Translations under genes and position numbers: made by a program
Source of the DNA: Macrobrachium rosenbergii
Lineage: Eukaryota > Arthropoda > Malacostraca > Decapoda > Palaemonidae
DNA: 64,000 bases
Assembly: GCF_040412425.1 (NCBI RefSeq)
Contig: NC_089749.1
Span: 19,016,162 to 19,080,161, forward strand
Direction: 5' to 3'
Shown: piece after piece, positions 63,581-64,000 of the stretch
Position numbering within the stretch: the first letter of the stretch is position 1
Layout of the letters: every line of letters starts with the position of its first letter
Notes under the pieces: model-generated
Told to the model about the DNA's origin: nothing
Databases searched by the model: none
Seen by the model: the letters and a program-made list of their open reading frames with translations, nothing else

Positions 63581-64000
63581 TAATGTCGATAATTAAGAAG
63601 TTGTCAGTGATTAATGATAAAAAAAGTTCAAGTTTGTAGCTTTTACTCTCATGAGGAAAAGCATGGTTTAACGCATTGTAAGAATAACTAAGACCGATAT
63701 CGTTATAGGATCAAAAATTCTTTATGAAAATTATCAAAAAGGAATTTTTATCTTCCAAAGTACAGAATGCCGTGAAAATCTAACGCCTCAGAATAATATC
63801 TGAGTGCACTATAAACCACTAGTGATTATTCTTCAGAATATATTTCATCTGCCTAACAAGCCATCAATAAACATCATAAAAATCGACGCCATAGAAAGCT
63901 ATAGTTGTATACCGGTAATAAAATTTCTGATTTGAAAACATTTCATTGAAAAATTACAAAATCCTCAATTTTTAAAAATTAAGCTATCTTAATTTGCTAT

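Overview
This window is nuclear DNA from an animal, most likely a decapod crustacean. It is AT-rich, and its genes are split into short exons with GT-AG introns. It carries a very dense load of microsatellites (GA, TA, AAT and ATAG runs of 50-160 bp). It also holds minisatellites, fold-back elements and dispersed repeats of the kind seen in shrimp, crayfish and crab genomes. A multi-exon transglutaminase of the hemolymph-clotting/FXIII type fits an arthropod. No bacterial operons, CRISPR arrays or rRNA genes were seen. The species cannot be named from sequence alone.

Layout. (1) 1-14.6 kb: no supportable gene. This stretch holds a fold-back element (2.54-3.02 kb), a 4-kb minisatellite of 56-bp units (3.26-7.21 kb), two copies of a dispersed ~300-bp repeat (8.89 and 13.86 kb) and a GA-linked triplication (10.8-11.2 kb). 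(2) 14.7-31.4 kb, minus strand: a complete MAK16 gene, a 60S ribosome assembly factor. It has eight coding exons, 337 predicted residues and one GC-AG intron. Its intron 5 contains a decayed APE-type non-LTR retrotransposon in the same orientation, with a 2A-like motif. Its intron 1 contains an ~800-bp near-perfect palindrome. (3) 31.4-35.3 kb: microsatellite-rich spacer between two divergent genes. (4) 35.3-40.6 kb, plus strand: a small single-pass membrane protein with SEL1-like repeats. It has five coding exons, including a 7-nt coding part in exon 1, and 168 predicted residues. A tRNA-like SINE and a 31-bp minisatellite lie in its first intron. (5) 40.6-45.5 kb: repeats, including a fold-back fused to another copy of the dispersed repeat. 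(6) 45.5-62.1 kb, minus strand: a transglutaminase gene with at least 12 coding exons. The Cys-His-Asp triad is intact and sits in one 418-bp exon. Both ends of the gene are uncertain. (7) 62.1-64 kb: AT-rich sequence with short tandem repeats and one repetitive ORF of doubtful status.

The three genes have unrelated jobs (ribosome biogenesis, a membrane SEL1-repeat protein, protein cross-linking) and nothing shows that they work together. Exon chains were built by hand from conserved protein sequence, splice consensus and phase. Phase closes across every MAK16 and SEL1-gene exon and across all twelve transglutaminase core exons.
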